A stretch of DNA of 64,000 nt. Source: an uncultured Lachnospiraceae bacterium. Its GTDB lineage: Bacteria; Bacillota; Clostridia; Lachnospirales; Lachnospiraceae. The translations under genes and the position numbers were made by a program. The stretch's first letter is position 1, and each line of letters opens with the position of its first letter. Below the pieces are notes generated by a model. It did no database searches, was not told where the DNA came from, and saw nothing but the letters and a program-made list of their open reading frames with translations. Positions 17,201 through 24,420 of this stretch are shown here, piece by piece. The DNA lies in assembly GCA_944384125.1 (NCBI GenBank), contig CALWSF010000002.1, positions 1-64,000 of the forward strand, in the 5' to 3' direction.

Positions 17201-17474
17201 TATCCGTAATGTATCTATTCTGGCAGACTACTTTATCATTGCTGATGGAAATAATGCCAATCAGGTACAGGCAATGGCCGATAATGTGGAAGAGGAGCTC
17301 ACAAAAGCAGGTCATGAATGCCGTCAGATTGAAGGGTATAATACAGCCAGCTGGATCCTTATGGACTATGGCGATATTATCGTTCATGTTTTTTCAAGAG
17401 AAGATCGCCTGTTTTATGATCTGGAGCGCATCTGGAGGGATGGAAAACAGATAGAGTCTGTTTCTGATCTGTAA
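17121..17474 (+). CDS. rsfS: Ribosomal silencing factor RsfS
   Basis: A 117-residue RsfS (Iojap family), which binds L14 and blocks subunit joining when nutrients are short. Motifs: KGEDIRIIDIRNVS, LADYFIIADGNNANQVQAMA and DYGDIIVHVF. ATG 17121 gives the usual family N-terminus; AAGGAGG at 17102-17108 is 12 bases upstream, rather far. ATG 17091 would add ten residues. It lies inside the tail of yqeK, as described there. Confidence 0.95.
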   Translation: MLDAKELTKLAVKALEEKKGEDIRIIDIRNVSILADYFIIADGNNANQVQAMADNVEEELTKAGHECRQIEGYNTASWILMDYGDIIVHVFSREDRLFYDLERIWRDGKQIESVSDL

Positions 17475-17517
17475 AATTTTCAAATCAGAAAACTCATAAT
17501 GGGATCATCTTTGCAGT

Positions 17518-17546
17518 CAGTTTACATAATTATATTATGTAAACTG
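17518..17546. promoter_or_regulatory. Perfect 13+13 bp palindrome, operator-like
   Basis: CAGTTTACATAAT (17518-17530) and its exact reverse complement (17534-17546) flank a 3-base centre TAT. It lies in the 128-bp gap between rsfS and the DUF554 gene, 57 bp before the latter's start. High symmetry, AT-richness and absence of a T-run after it argue for a protein-binding operator rather than a terminator. No known regulator is assigned. Confidence 0.7.
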
Positions 17547-17602
17547 ATGATGCATTACATAACAGTATTAAGAAATAATACGAAAGAAGGCTGAATCAGA
17601 TA

Positions 17603-18328
17603 ATGCCTGGACTGGGAACAATTATAAACTGTGTCTGTATTCTTGCCGGCGGAGCGCTTGGACTCTTGATAAAAAAGGGGCTGCCGCAGAGATTTCAGGA
17701 CATTTTAATGTCAGCCTGCGGGCTGAGCGTGATTTTTCTGGGAATCGCAGGTACTCTCGGAGAAATGCTGATAATTGAGAACGGATTTCTTACTACCCGC
17801 GGTACGATGATGATTATCTTTTCTCTGTGTGCCGGTGCGGTTGTGGGGGAAGCCCTGAATATTGAGAGGCATACAGAAAAATTCGGAGTTTTTATCCGTG
17901 AGAGATCCGGAAGCAGCAGGGATCCCCGTTTCGTGGAAGGATTTGTGACGACTTCTCTTACCATATGCATTGGAGCCATGGCAGTAGTCGGATCGATAGA
18001 AGACGGTATCAATAATGATATTTCAACTCTGACAGCGAAAGCCGTACTGGATTTTGTAATTGTATTTGTAATGGCATCATCTATGGGAAAAGGCTGCCTG
18101 TTTTCCTTTATTCCGGTAGGGATTTTTCAGGGGAGCATAACAGCACTGTCCAGGCTTCTGGAGCCGCTGCTCACAGATGCGGCAATTGCCAATTTATCTC
18201 TTGTAGGCTCGATGCTTATTTTCTGTGTCGGAGTAAATCTGATGTTTCAGGAAAAAGTAAAAATAAAGGTGGCAAATCTGCTGCCATCCATAGTATTTGC
18301 AATGCTTGCAGCCAGTGCAGGGTTTTAA
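17603..18328 (+). CDS. DUF554 family membrane protein
   Basis: A 241-residue integral membrane protein of the DUF554 (YdfK/YqgA) family: PGLGTIINCVCILAGGALG start, FVTTSLTICIGAMAVVGSIEDG in the middle, and six or seven hydrophobic segments. Function is not established. The ribosome binding site AGAAGG is about 12 bases from ATG 17603, somewhat far. A perfect palindrome upstream (17518-17546) may control it. Its last codons form the left arm of the terminator that follows. Confidence 0.88.
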   Translation: MPGLGTIINCVCILAGGALGLLIKKGLPQRFQDILMSACGLSVIFLGIAGTLGEMLIIENGFLTTRGTMMIIFSLCAGAVVGEALNIERHTEKFGVFIRERSGSSRDPRFVEGFVTTSLTICIGAMAVVGSIEDGINNDISTLTAKAVLDFVIVFVMASSMGKGCLFSFIPVGIFQGSITALSRLLEPLLTDAAIANLSLVGSMLIFCVGVNLMFQEKVKIKVANLLPSIVFAMLAASAGF

Positions 18329-18353
18329 AGGCCCGCCGCACTGGCTGTTTTTC
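18310..18353 (+). terminator. Rho-independent terminator after the DUF554 gene
   Basis: AGCCAGTGC (18310-18318, inside the final codons of the gene) pairs with GCACTGGCT (18338-18346), followed by GTTTTTCTGTT. The converging lexA gene ends at 18371, so it may also insulate the two. Confidence 0.8.
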
Positions 18354-18370
18354 TGTTAATACTGACTGTA

Positions 18371-18988
18371 TCAGCGCATCATACGGAAAAGACCTATGAC
18401 TTTTCCGAGAATCTGTACTTCATCGGTTATAATTGGCTCCATGGAAGAATTCTCCGGCTGAAGGCGGAAATGTCCCTTCTCTTTATAAAATCGTTTAACC
18501 GTGGCAGAGTCGCCAATCAGAGCGACAACGATCTCTCCGTTTTCGGCTACGTTTGTCTGTTCGACAATTACCCGATCTCCGTCAAAAATCCCGGCTTCAA
18601 TCATGCTGTCTCCTTTAACTGTCAGCATAAATGTCTCTTTATTGGGAAGCATCTCAGCCGGAATCGGGAAATAGTTTTCTATATTCTCCTGGGCCAGAAT
18701 GGGTGCACCTGCGGCTACTGTACCTACCAGAGGAACGTTGACCACTTCGCGGCGTGTCAGATTAAAGGTATCATCCACAATCTCAATTGTGCGCGGTTTG
18801 GTGGGATCACGTCTGATATAGCCGTTTTTCTCCAGCTGCTCCAGATGAGAATGCACGGAAGAAGTGGATTTGAGCCGGACTGTTTCACATATCTCACGGA
18901 CAGTTGGCGGGTATCCTTTCTTTAAAATGGTTTCTTTTATATATTCAAGAATTTCTTTCTGCTTGTCGGTAATCCGTCCCTGTGCCAT
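18371..18988 (-). CDS. lexA: LexA repressor
   Basis: A 205-residue SOS repressor. An N-terminal winged helix ([20 protein letters not shown], residues 25-44) is followed by a protease domain. The self-cleavage site is A93-G94 in TVAAGAPI; the catalytic pair is S128 (GDSMIEAG) and K165 (SATVKRF). GGGAGG lies before ATG 18988. In-frame codons further upstream run through the promoter and SOS boxes, so they are not coding. It is divergent from a yneA-like gene, sharing a control region with four LexA-box-like sites, so autoregulation is expected. Confidence 0.97.
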   Translation of the reverse strand: MAQGRITDKQKEILEYIKETILKKGYPPTVREICETVRLKSTSSVHSHLEQLEKNGYIRRDPTKPRTIEIVDDTFNLTRREVVNVPLVGTVAAGAPILAQENIENYFPIPAEMLPNKETFMLTVKGDSMIEAGIFDGDRVIVEQTNVAENGEIVVALIGDSATVKRFYKEKGHFRLQPENSSMEPIITDEVQILGKVIGLFRMMR

Positions 18989-19046
18989 GCAGTACCTCCC
19001 TTTTAATCTGAAACCCCTGTCAGATACAGGTTTATATTCTTGTAAT

Positions 19047-19075
19047 ATAGTAACATATGTTCGATGAAAATGCAA
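19047..19075 (-). promoter_or_regulatory. lexA promoter with LexA box in the spacer
   Basis: On the minus strand TTGCAT (19075-19070), 17 bases, then TACTAT (19052-19047). A LexA-box-like site, GTAACATATGTTCG on the plus strand at 19050-19063, covers the -10 end and spacer, as expected for autorepression. Confidence 0.6.
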
Positions 19076-19159
19076 ACCTTTGTTCGATGATTTGGGAAAA
19101 CGGCTTGACAAACACATGTTCGATAGACTATAATCATACACAGACAGAACGTGTGTTCG
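19050..19159. promoter_or_regulatory. Four LexA (SOS) box-like sites between lexA and yneA-like gene
   Basis: Against the Firmicute SOS box CGAACATATGTTCG there are sites at 19050-19063 (GTAACATATGTTCG), 19073-19086 (CAAACCTTTGTTCG, weak), 19109-19122 (CAAACACATGTTCG) and 19146-19159 (AGAACGTGTGTTCG). Each keeps the GTTCG half. The second is the poorest. Together they should repress both divergent genes until DNA damage. Confidence 0.8.
19105..19134 (+). promoter_or_regulatory. SOS-controlled promoter of the yneA-like gene
   Basis: TTGACA at 19105-19110, an 18-base spacer, then TATAAT at 19129-19134. A LexA-box-like site (19109-19122) fills the spacer and another (19146-19159) lies just after the likely start of transcription. 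Confidence 0.85.
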
Positions 19160-19217
19160 GCTTTAAAGAGATCGAAATGAATGAAGCAGAGTGTTACTTA
19201 ACCGGGGGGATATACAG

Positions 19218-19544
19218 ATGAAAAAGAGGGCAGGAAGAAATCATATGAAACTTTTTTTTGCAGCAGTGTTGTTTATTGCTTTGACGTCCGGCTTTATGGG
19301 AAAAAACCTGATGAAAGTCATGGCGGAAGAGGAGAGCGAGCTTCGCTATAATAAATATTATACCAGCATTCGCCTGAATCCGGGAGATACCCTCTGGACT
19401 ATTGCGGATCAGTACAATGTTAATTCTGAAAAATCCATGGAAGAGTATGTACGTGAACTGCGCCACATGAACAGCCTTACAGATGATCAGATACATGTGG
19501 GACATTATCTCACAGTGTCTTACTATGCACCCGCTTCAGAATAA
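19218..19544 (+). CDS. YneA-like LysM protein, SOS cell-division suppressor
   Basis: A 108-residue exported protein: a basic start (MKKRAGRNHMK), one membrane or signal segment (about residues 10-28), then a single LysM domain (IRLNPGDTLWTIADQYN to IHVGHYLTVSY). Size, single anchor, LysM domain and position divergent from lexA match YneA-type proteins, which block division at mid-cell during the SOS response. ATG 19218 follows GGGGGGA by 8 bases. It lies under an evident LexA-controlled promoter. Sequence identity between YneA proteins is low, so the assignment rests on architecture and context. Confidence 0.8.
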   Translation: MKKRAGRNHMKLFFAAVLFIALTSGFMGKNLMKVMAEEESELRYNKYYTSIRLNPGDTLWTIADQYNVNSEKSMEEYVRELRHMNSLTDDQIHVGHYLTVSYYAPASE

Positions 19545-19564
19545 ATCTCAGATATTTTTATTTT

Positions 19565-19608
19565 CGTATGCTGCCAGAGTTTTTACATACGCAGCAGCCT
19601 GTTTTTAT
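19565..19608 (+). terminator. Possible terminator after the yneA-like gene
   Basis: CGTATG (19565-19570) can pair with CATACG (19586-19591), or GCTGC (19570-19574) with GCAGC (19591-19595); CTGTTTTTATT follows. Two competing folds, neither long, so the call is tentative. Confidence 0.4.
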
Positions 19609-19697
19609 TATGAGAATTAAACATATCTTTTTGTTTATGAGTATGTGTTTTTGTGCTATCATTACATAAGAGTATATTTTATGGGAGGTAGCAGTCA

Positions 19698-21971
19698 TTG
19701 GAGATAGTGTTTCATAAAGAATCAAAGATATTCCATCTTTTTAATCAGAGTATAAGTTATATCATTGCGGTTCTTCCGGACGGACATATCGGGCAGCTGT
19801 ATTTCGGCGGGAGGATTCATGACAGAGCGGATTTTTCATATCTTCTGGAGCTGGCTCCCCGGGATATGGCTTCCTATCCTTTTACAGGCGACAGAACTTT
19901 TTCCAGAGGACATGTAAAGCAGGAATATGCCGTTTACGGAAGCGGAGATTATCGTTATCCTGCAGTTTCCGTTCTTCAGGAGAATGGAAGCCGCCTGTCA
20001 GATTTCTGCTATGAGAGTTATGAAATCATTTCCGGGAAACCAGAGCTTCGGGGTCTCCCTGCAACTTATTCAGAAAGTGATTCCGATGCTGAAACGCTAG
20101 TTCTGAAACTGTATGATACCCTGACAGGCGTCAGAGTATTTCTCAGCTATACGATATTTTCTCAATTTGGTGCACTGGCCCGCAGTGTCAGACTGGTAAA
20201 TGAAGGTTCTGTCTCCGTTTACATTGAAAGAGCTATGAGCGTGTGCCTTGACCTTCCGGATCATGATTATGATTGGATTCAGTTTTCAGGGGCATGGGCC
20301 AGAGAACGTACTGCTTATACCAGAAAACTGGAATTTGGGATTCAGGCTGTCAACAGCACCCGGGGGCATTCTTCCCATGAGCACAACCCCTTTATTATTC
20401 TTAAGCGTCCTGTGACGGATGAATTTCATGGAGAAGCCATTGGTTTTTCACTTGTTTACAGTGGAAATTTTCTGGCTCAGGCTGAAGTGGAATCTCATGG
20501 CACTACGCGATTCCTTATGGGAATAGAGCCGTTTAATTTCCAGTGGAAGCTTGAACCTGGGGAGGAATTTCAGACACCGGAATGTGTTGTTGTATATACT
20601 TCTGAGGGACTTAACAAGATGAGCCAGAGTTTTCACCGTCTTTATCAGACACATCTGATTCGCGGATACTGGCGTGACCGGCCAAGGCCGATACTCATCA
20701 ATAACTGGGAAGCTACCTATTTTGATTTCACGGAAGAAAAACTGCTTCGCATCGCCGGGAAAGCAAAAGAGTGCGGTATAGAGCTTTTTGTTCTGGATGA
20801 CGGATGGTTTGGCTCAAGGTGCAGTTCCAGATCCGGACTGGGAGACTGGTATGCTAATCGGGAACGGCTTCCTGATGGCATAAAAGGTCTGGCGGAAAAG
20901 ATGGAAAATCTGGGAATGCGATTTGGTCTCTGGTTTGAGCCGGAAATGGTTAATGAGGATTCTGAACTTTATCGTGCTCATCCGGACTGGATTCTTCATA
21001 CGCCGGGCCGCAGCTGCTGTCATGGGCGATATCAGTATGTTCTTGATTTTGCACGTCCTGAGGTAGTAGATTATATTTATGACAGGATGTATCAGCTGCT
21101 CAAAGATTCCCATATTTCTTATATTAAATGGGATATGAACAGGAGTATAACAGAGTGCTACAGTATAGAATTTCCTCCTGATCGCCAGGGAGAGATTTTT
21201 CATCGGTATATACTGGGAGTATATAATCTGTATGAGCGCCTTATATCAGCTTTCCCTCATATTCTTTTTGAGTCATGTGCCAGCGGCGGTGCGCGGTTTG
21301 ATGCCGGACTGCTGTATTATGCTCCGCAGGGATGGGCGAGTGATAATACAGATGCGGTATGTCGTCTGGGGATTCAGTACGGAACCTCCTATTGCTATCC
21401 GATAAGCAGTATCGGAAATCATGTATCGGCTTCTCCCAATCATCAGCTGGGAAGAAGCACGCCGCTGTGGACACGCGCGAATGTAGCTTATTTTGGAACG
21501 TTCGGGTATGAGCTTGATCTGGAAAAGATATCTGAGGAAGAGAAAGAAATAATCAGAAAACAGGTTGCATTTATGAAAAAGCATCGCAGCCTGCTTCAGT
21601 TCGGATTATTTTATCGTCTTAAGAGTCCTTTTGAGGGAAATGTGACTGCATGGATGACTGTCAGCGACGATGGGAGAGAGGCGCTGGTTGGATGGTATCG
21701 CGTTCTGAATGAAGCGAATGGCCCGTTTACCCGGCTCAGGCTTGCAGGACTGAATGCTGAGCAGTACTATGAGATCTGTGATGTGATGCCATCAGACAGT
21801 TATTTTGGTCCGTCTGGACAGTATGGAGATGAGCTGATGAACATGGGACTCATTACCAGTGATTCCAGCTGCGGGCAGTTTTCTGACGGCAGAAGGCAAT
21901 CCTGTGATTTTGATTCCAGGATATTTTATTTAAAGGCATGTCCGGAAAGGATGAAAGACTCAACCTGTTAA
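19698..21971 (+). CDS. Alpha-galactosidase, glycoside hydrolase family 36
   Basis: A 757-residue GH36 enzyme that removes terminal alpha-1,6-galactose from melibiose, raffinose-family sugars or galactomannan. An N-terminal beta-sandwich (residues 1-320) precedes the TIM barrel: LINNWEATYFDF, FVLDDGWFG, GLWFEPEMV, YIKWDMNR with the nucleophile Asp, ESCASGGARFD, and GWASDNTDA with the acid/base Asp. Length (about 730-750) and order are typical. There is no signal peptide, so it is cytoplasmic. GGGAGG lies 9 bases before a TTG start at 19698; no ATG is placed better. No transporter or regulator neighbours it and I found no convincing catabolite-repression site. Confidence 0.95.
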   Translation: MEIVFHKESKIFHLFNQSISYIIAVLPDGHIGQLYFGGRIHDRADFSYLLELAPRDMASYPFTGDRTFSRGHVKQEYAVYGSGDYRYPAVSVLQENGSRLSDFCYESYEIISGKPELRGLPATYSESDSDAETLVLKLYDTLTGVRVFLSYTIFSQFGALARSVRLVNEGSVSVYIERAMSVCLDLPDHDYDWIQFSGAWARERTAYTRKLEFGIQAVNSTRGHSSHEHNPFIILKRPVTDEFHGEAIGFSLVYSGNFLAQAEVESHGTTRFLMGIEPFNFQWKLEPGEEFQTPECVVVYTSEGLNKMSQSFHRLYQTHLIRGYWRDRPRPILINNWEATYFDFTEEKLLRIAGKAKECGIELFVLDDGWFGSRCSSRSGLGDWYANRERLPDGIKGLAEKMENLGMRFGLWFEPEMVNEDSELYRAHPDWILHTPGRSCCHGRYQYVLDFARPEVVDYIYDRMYQLLKDSHISYIKWDMNRSITECYSIEFPPDRQGEIFHRYILGVYNLYERLISAFPHILFESCASGGARFDAGLLYYAPQGWASDNTDAVCRLGIQYGTSYCYPISSIGNHVSASPNHQLGRSTPLWTRANVAYFGTFGYELDLEKISEEEKEIIRKQVAFMKKHRSLLQFGLFYRLKSPFEGNVTAWMTVSDDGREALVGWYRVLNEANGPFTRLRLAGLNAEQYYEICDVMPSDSYFGPSGQYGDELMNMGLITSDSSCGQFSDGRRQSCDFDSRIFYLKACPERMKDSTC

Positions 21972-22060
21972 TAGTTATCCTGAATATATAATTCCGCCTG
22001 ACAGACGATGTTTTCTGCCAGGCGGAATCGAACATTTAAATCATTTGATATCCTGAAGCT
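21972..22060. other. Gap with hairpin after the alpha-galactosidase
   Basis: The gap holds a hairpin at 21991-22028: ATTCCGCCTG pairs with CAGGCGGAAT, then one mismatch, then a further 4 bp, with an 8-base loop. No strong T-run follows on either strand, so it is a weak or factor-assisted terminator at best. The stretch 21972-22521 as a whole holds this hairpin, a decayed IS200-type element and the XerS-like gene's terminator. Confidence 0.6.
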
Positions 22061-22385
22061 TCAAAATCCTGAAGCCAGCGAAAACCGATAAGATAAGATA
22101 TCCACACAGTACAACAAGGCATGAATTCCTTTCCTTCTGCATAATGTACCTAATATCTGTCCTACATCTGCTTTTATATCCTTATAAATTACCTGGCGGC
22201 GATATTTTGGTGCAAAAACGATATGATACTTGCATTCCCACTTTGTATGGGCTAAACTGTTTATGTCCATTTTGAGGACCTCCTGTGCTATTTTATTTGT
22301 GGTTTGCAGACCCACTTTTAAGTTTAGCACAGGAGTTCATACTTATATCTAAAGATCTTTCCTCCCCCTGCATAGCAGGGGGGGT
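22061..22385 (-). mobile_element. Gutted IS200/IS605-family element
   Basis: The minus strand encodes the start of an IS200 TnpA: from ATG 22270, MDINSLAHTKWECKYHIVF, APKYRRQVIYKD and VGQILGTLCRRKGI. It then changes to an unrelated 20-odd residues and stops near 22061. The catalytic HUH (His-x-His) and Tyr regions are gone, so it cannot move itself. Upstream of tnpA, GGAGG sits before the ATG, and a perfect hairpin CCCCCTGC-ATA-GCAGGGGG lies at about 22364-22383, in the place of the left-end hairpin recognised by TnpA. The ends could still be mobilised by a complete relative elsewhere. Confidence 0.75.
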
Positions 22386-22400
22386 ATTTTTACTGTGATA

Positions 22401-22441
22401 CAAAAAGAACCTCTATTTTGCCGTGGCTTAATAGAGGTTCT
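22401..22441 (-). terminator. Rho-independent terminator after the XerS-like gene
   Basis: Arms 22406-22417 and 22430-22441 form a perfect 12-bp stem. Read on the minus strand it is followed by TTTTTG, 80 bp downstream of the recombinase stop. Confidence 0.9.
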
Positions 22442-22521
22442 CTGAAAGTCCGAAGAGTGAAATATTTAATTTCATCCCGTTATTATCTAATTGATAAGTC
22501 TGATTTTTTACTTTGTTTAAT

Positions 22522-23574
22522 TTATTTTTCTCGAAGCTGTACCTTGTTTCGGGCACTGCGTCTGCGTTCATCCTCAAGGGCAGCGTAATGTTTTTTTGTT
22601 GTATTTACATCATTATGCCCCAGAACATCGGCTACGAGATAAATATCGCCCGTTTCACGATACAGATTTGTACCGTATGTGCTGCGAAGTTTGTGAGGGG
22701 TTATTTTTTTTAATGGAGTAACGAGACGGGCATATTTCTTTACCATATTTTCCACACTTCGCACATTGATTCGTTTCCTCTGCATGGAAAGAAATAGTGC
22801 GTTTTCATGGCCCGGCTCCGGTGTAATATGTTTCCGTTCTTCCATATAATCGGCAAGTGCATATTCGACTTCTGAACCAAAATAGATGATGACTTCTTTT
22901 CCGCCTTTTCGGTGGATACGGAGACCGCCGTTTTTAAAATCAACATCCTCCAGATTAAGTCCCACGCATTCTGAGACGCGAAGACCTGTGCCAAGAAGCA
23001 GTGTCATCATCGCCAGATCCCGGACTTTTGTCTTTGCATGATAGGCTTTCTGTTTTTCGGTCAGGTTTTCTCCTTCTTCTACCTGATCAAGAAAGCTGGC
23101 CACCTCATCTACGTCAAGTCGGACAATTTCCTTTTCATGGATTTTCGGAAGCTCAATCAGAGAAGCAGGATTTGTTTTAATTCGTTCACGGCGGAAAAAA
23201 TAATTATAAAAGCTTTTGAGGGAAGATATTTTTCGCATAATTCCCCGCTCTGTATTTACGCGATCCTCATTCTGATCTGTGGAGTAGCATTTCAGGAACT
23301 CCATATATTCTTCAATATCCATAAGCTGGATGTCATCAAGTATGGAAAGCGGTATATCACATGTTTTCATACCTGCCAGTGCCGGATTCTGTTTTTCCAG
23401 GAATTCAAAGAATATTTTAAGGTCGTAGGCATATGCCAGACGTGTTCTGGAAGAGGTGCGGGGCTCAATACCGCGAAAAAAGTCAGCGCAAAATGGAGGA
23501 AGTTCTTTCATCATATTACGGAGACGCTTTGTGTTATCTATTACTTCCTGTTCGTGGTAGGAGAGTGAAGCCAT
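22522..23574 (-). CDS. Tyrosine recombinase, XerS-like
   Basis: A 350-residue tyrosine recombinase with complete catalytic set: Arg in GTGLRVSEC, Lys in HRKGGK, His-Lys-Leu-Arg in ITPHKLRSTYG, His in LGHND and Tyr in KKHYAAL. The N-terminal core-binding domain includes CDIPLSILDDI, like the single-recombinase XerS of streptococci and lactococci rather than the shorter XerC/XerD (about 300). GGAGG lies 11 bases before ATG 23574. It is 8 bp from a TtcA-like gene, with which it is probably co-transcribed. It may resolve chromosome dimers at a dif site, or be a domesticated integrase; no phage genes surround it. Confidence 0.8.
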   Translation of the reverse strand: MASLSYHEQEVIDNTKRLRNMMKELPPFCADFFRGIEPRTSSRTRLAYAYDLKIFFEFLEKQNPALAGMKTCDIPLSILDDIQLMDIEEYMEFLKCYSTDQNEDRVNTERGIMRKISSLKSFYNYFFRRERIKTNPASLIELPKIHEKEIVRLDVDEVASFLDQVEEGENLTEKQKAYHAKTKVRDLAMMTLLLGTGLRVSECVGLNLEDVDFKNGGLRIHRKGGKEVIIYFGSEVEYALADYMEERKHITPEPGHENALFLSMQRKRINVRSVENMVKKYARLVTPLKKITPHKLRSTYGTNLYRETGDIYLVADVLGHNDVNTTKKHYAALEDERRRSARNKVQLREK

Positions 23575-23582
23575 TGAAACAA

Positions 23583-24308
23583 TTACCTCCTTTTTTCCGG
23601 CCAGCCGTTTATGCGGCCCTCTGTGATTGCATGAAAGAATCGATCTTTAACGCCAGGTGCAGATGCATTCAAAGATTTTGTTAGATTTTTAACAAATTCC
23701 CGTTTTGTTTTTCCGTCCACAGGACAGGGGTTTTTGCATACCGGTAACTCAAAACGGTTTTTAAATCCAATAATATCAGCTTCTGATACATAGATCAGAG
23801 GTCTTATCAGGGTAAGTCCTGTGCGATCCCAGTATGTTTTCGGGGAAAAAGAATAAAAACGGCCCTCATAAATTAATGACAGAAGCATCGTATCAATCAG
23901 ATCGTCTCTGTGGTGGGCATATGCAATTTTATTGCAGTTCATGGACAGAGCAGCCTCATTTAAAGCGCCTTTACGCATTTTTGCACAAAGGGAACAAGGG
24001 TTGGATTCTTCACGTGTTTCAAAGAGAATTTTTCCAATATCGGTTGGTACGACTTTGTATGGAACTGAAAGACTGTCACAGAGTGCCCGGATTGGCGCTG
24101 TGTCAAATCCGTCAAAGCCCAGATCAACCGTTATAGCACATAAATCGAATGGCTGAGGATAAAAACGTTTAAGGCCATGAAGAGCATATAAAAGTGTCAG
24201 GCTGTCTTTGCCTCCGGAAATACCGATGGCAATTTTATCGCCGGATTCAATAAGACAATAATCATCAACGGTCTGACGGGTCAGACTGAGAAGGCGCTGC
24301 ATTTTCAT
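23583..24308 (-). CDS. TtcA-like tRNA thiolation ATPase
   Basis: A 241-residue PP-loop protein of the TtcA family, which adds sulfur to C32 in tRNA. GIGISGGKDSLTLLYAL carries the ATP pyrophosphatase loop (SGGKDS); CSLCAKMRKGAL has the CxxC pair, and a third Cys in NPCPVDGKTKR fits the family's Fe-S ligands. TtcA of E. coli is longer (about 310). I choose ATG 24308, which has GGAG 9 bases upstream; ATG 24323 has no binding site. The exact tRNA target in this organism is uncertain, as clostridial genomes often have several such paralogues. Confidence 0.83.
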   Translation of the reverse strand: MKMQRLLSLTRQTVDDYCLIESGDKIAIGISGGKDSLTLLYALHGLKRFYPQPFDLCAITVDLGFDGFDTAPIRALCDSLSVPYKVVPTDIGKILFETREESNPCSLCAKMRKGALNEAALSMNCNKIAYAHHRDDLIDTMLLSLIYEGRFYSFSPKTYWDRTGLTLIRPLIYVSEADIIGFKNRFELPVCKNPCPVDGKTKREFVKNLTKSLNASAPGVKDRFFHAITEGRINGWPEKRR

Positions 24309-24339
24309 AAAATTATTCTCCATAGGTATTTTTTGTCAC

Positions 24340-24373
24340 AACTATTCGATAAAGTAGACTTTCACGAATAGTT
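24340..24373. promoter_or_regulatory. Interrupted palindrome upstream of the ttcA-like/xerS-like pair
   Basis: AACTATTCG (24340-24348) and its exact reverse complement (24365-24373) enclose a second nested repeat, AAAGT (24351-24355) and ACTTT (24358-24362). The nested symmetry and lack of a T-run on either side suggest an operator or a recombinase site, not a terminator. The rest of 24309-24420 has no other signal I can support. Confidence 0.6.
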
Positions 24374-24420
24374 TGATATCACTCTTACATAGTACCACAC
24401 AATTACTTTTTTGTAAATAA

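Noticed and set aside
18470-18925. Open frame of 151 codons on the plus strand inside lexA
   Set aside because: It is antisense to a clear lexA and shows no start signal or recognisable protein.
21991-22028. Hairpin as a proper terminator of the alpha-galactosidase
   Set aside because: The stem is good but neither strand has a T-run after it, so it is recorded only as a hairpin.
22522-23574. XerS-like gene as integrase of a genomic island
   Set aside because: No att-like repeats, tRNA target or cargo genes are near, and the adjacent IS200 relic is unrelated. A housekeeping or domesticated role fits better, though not proven.
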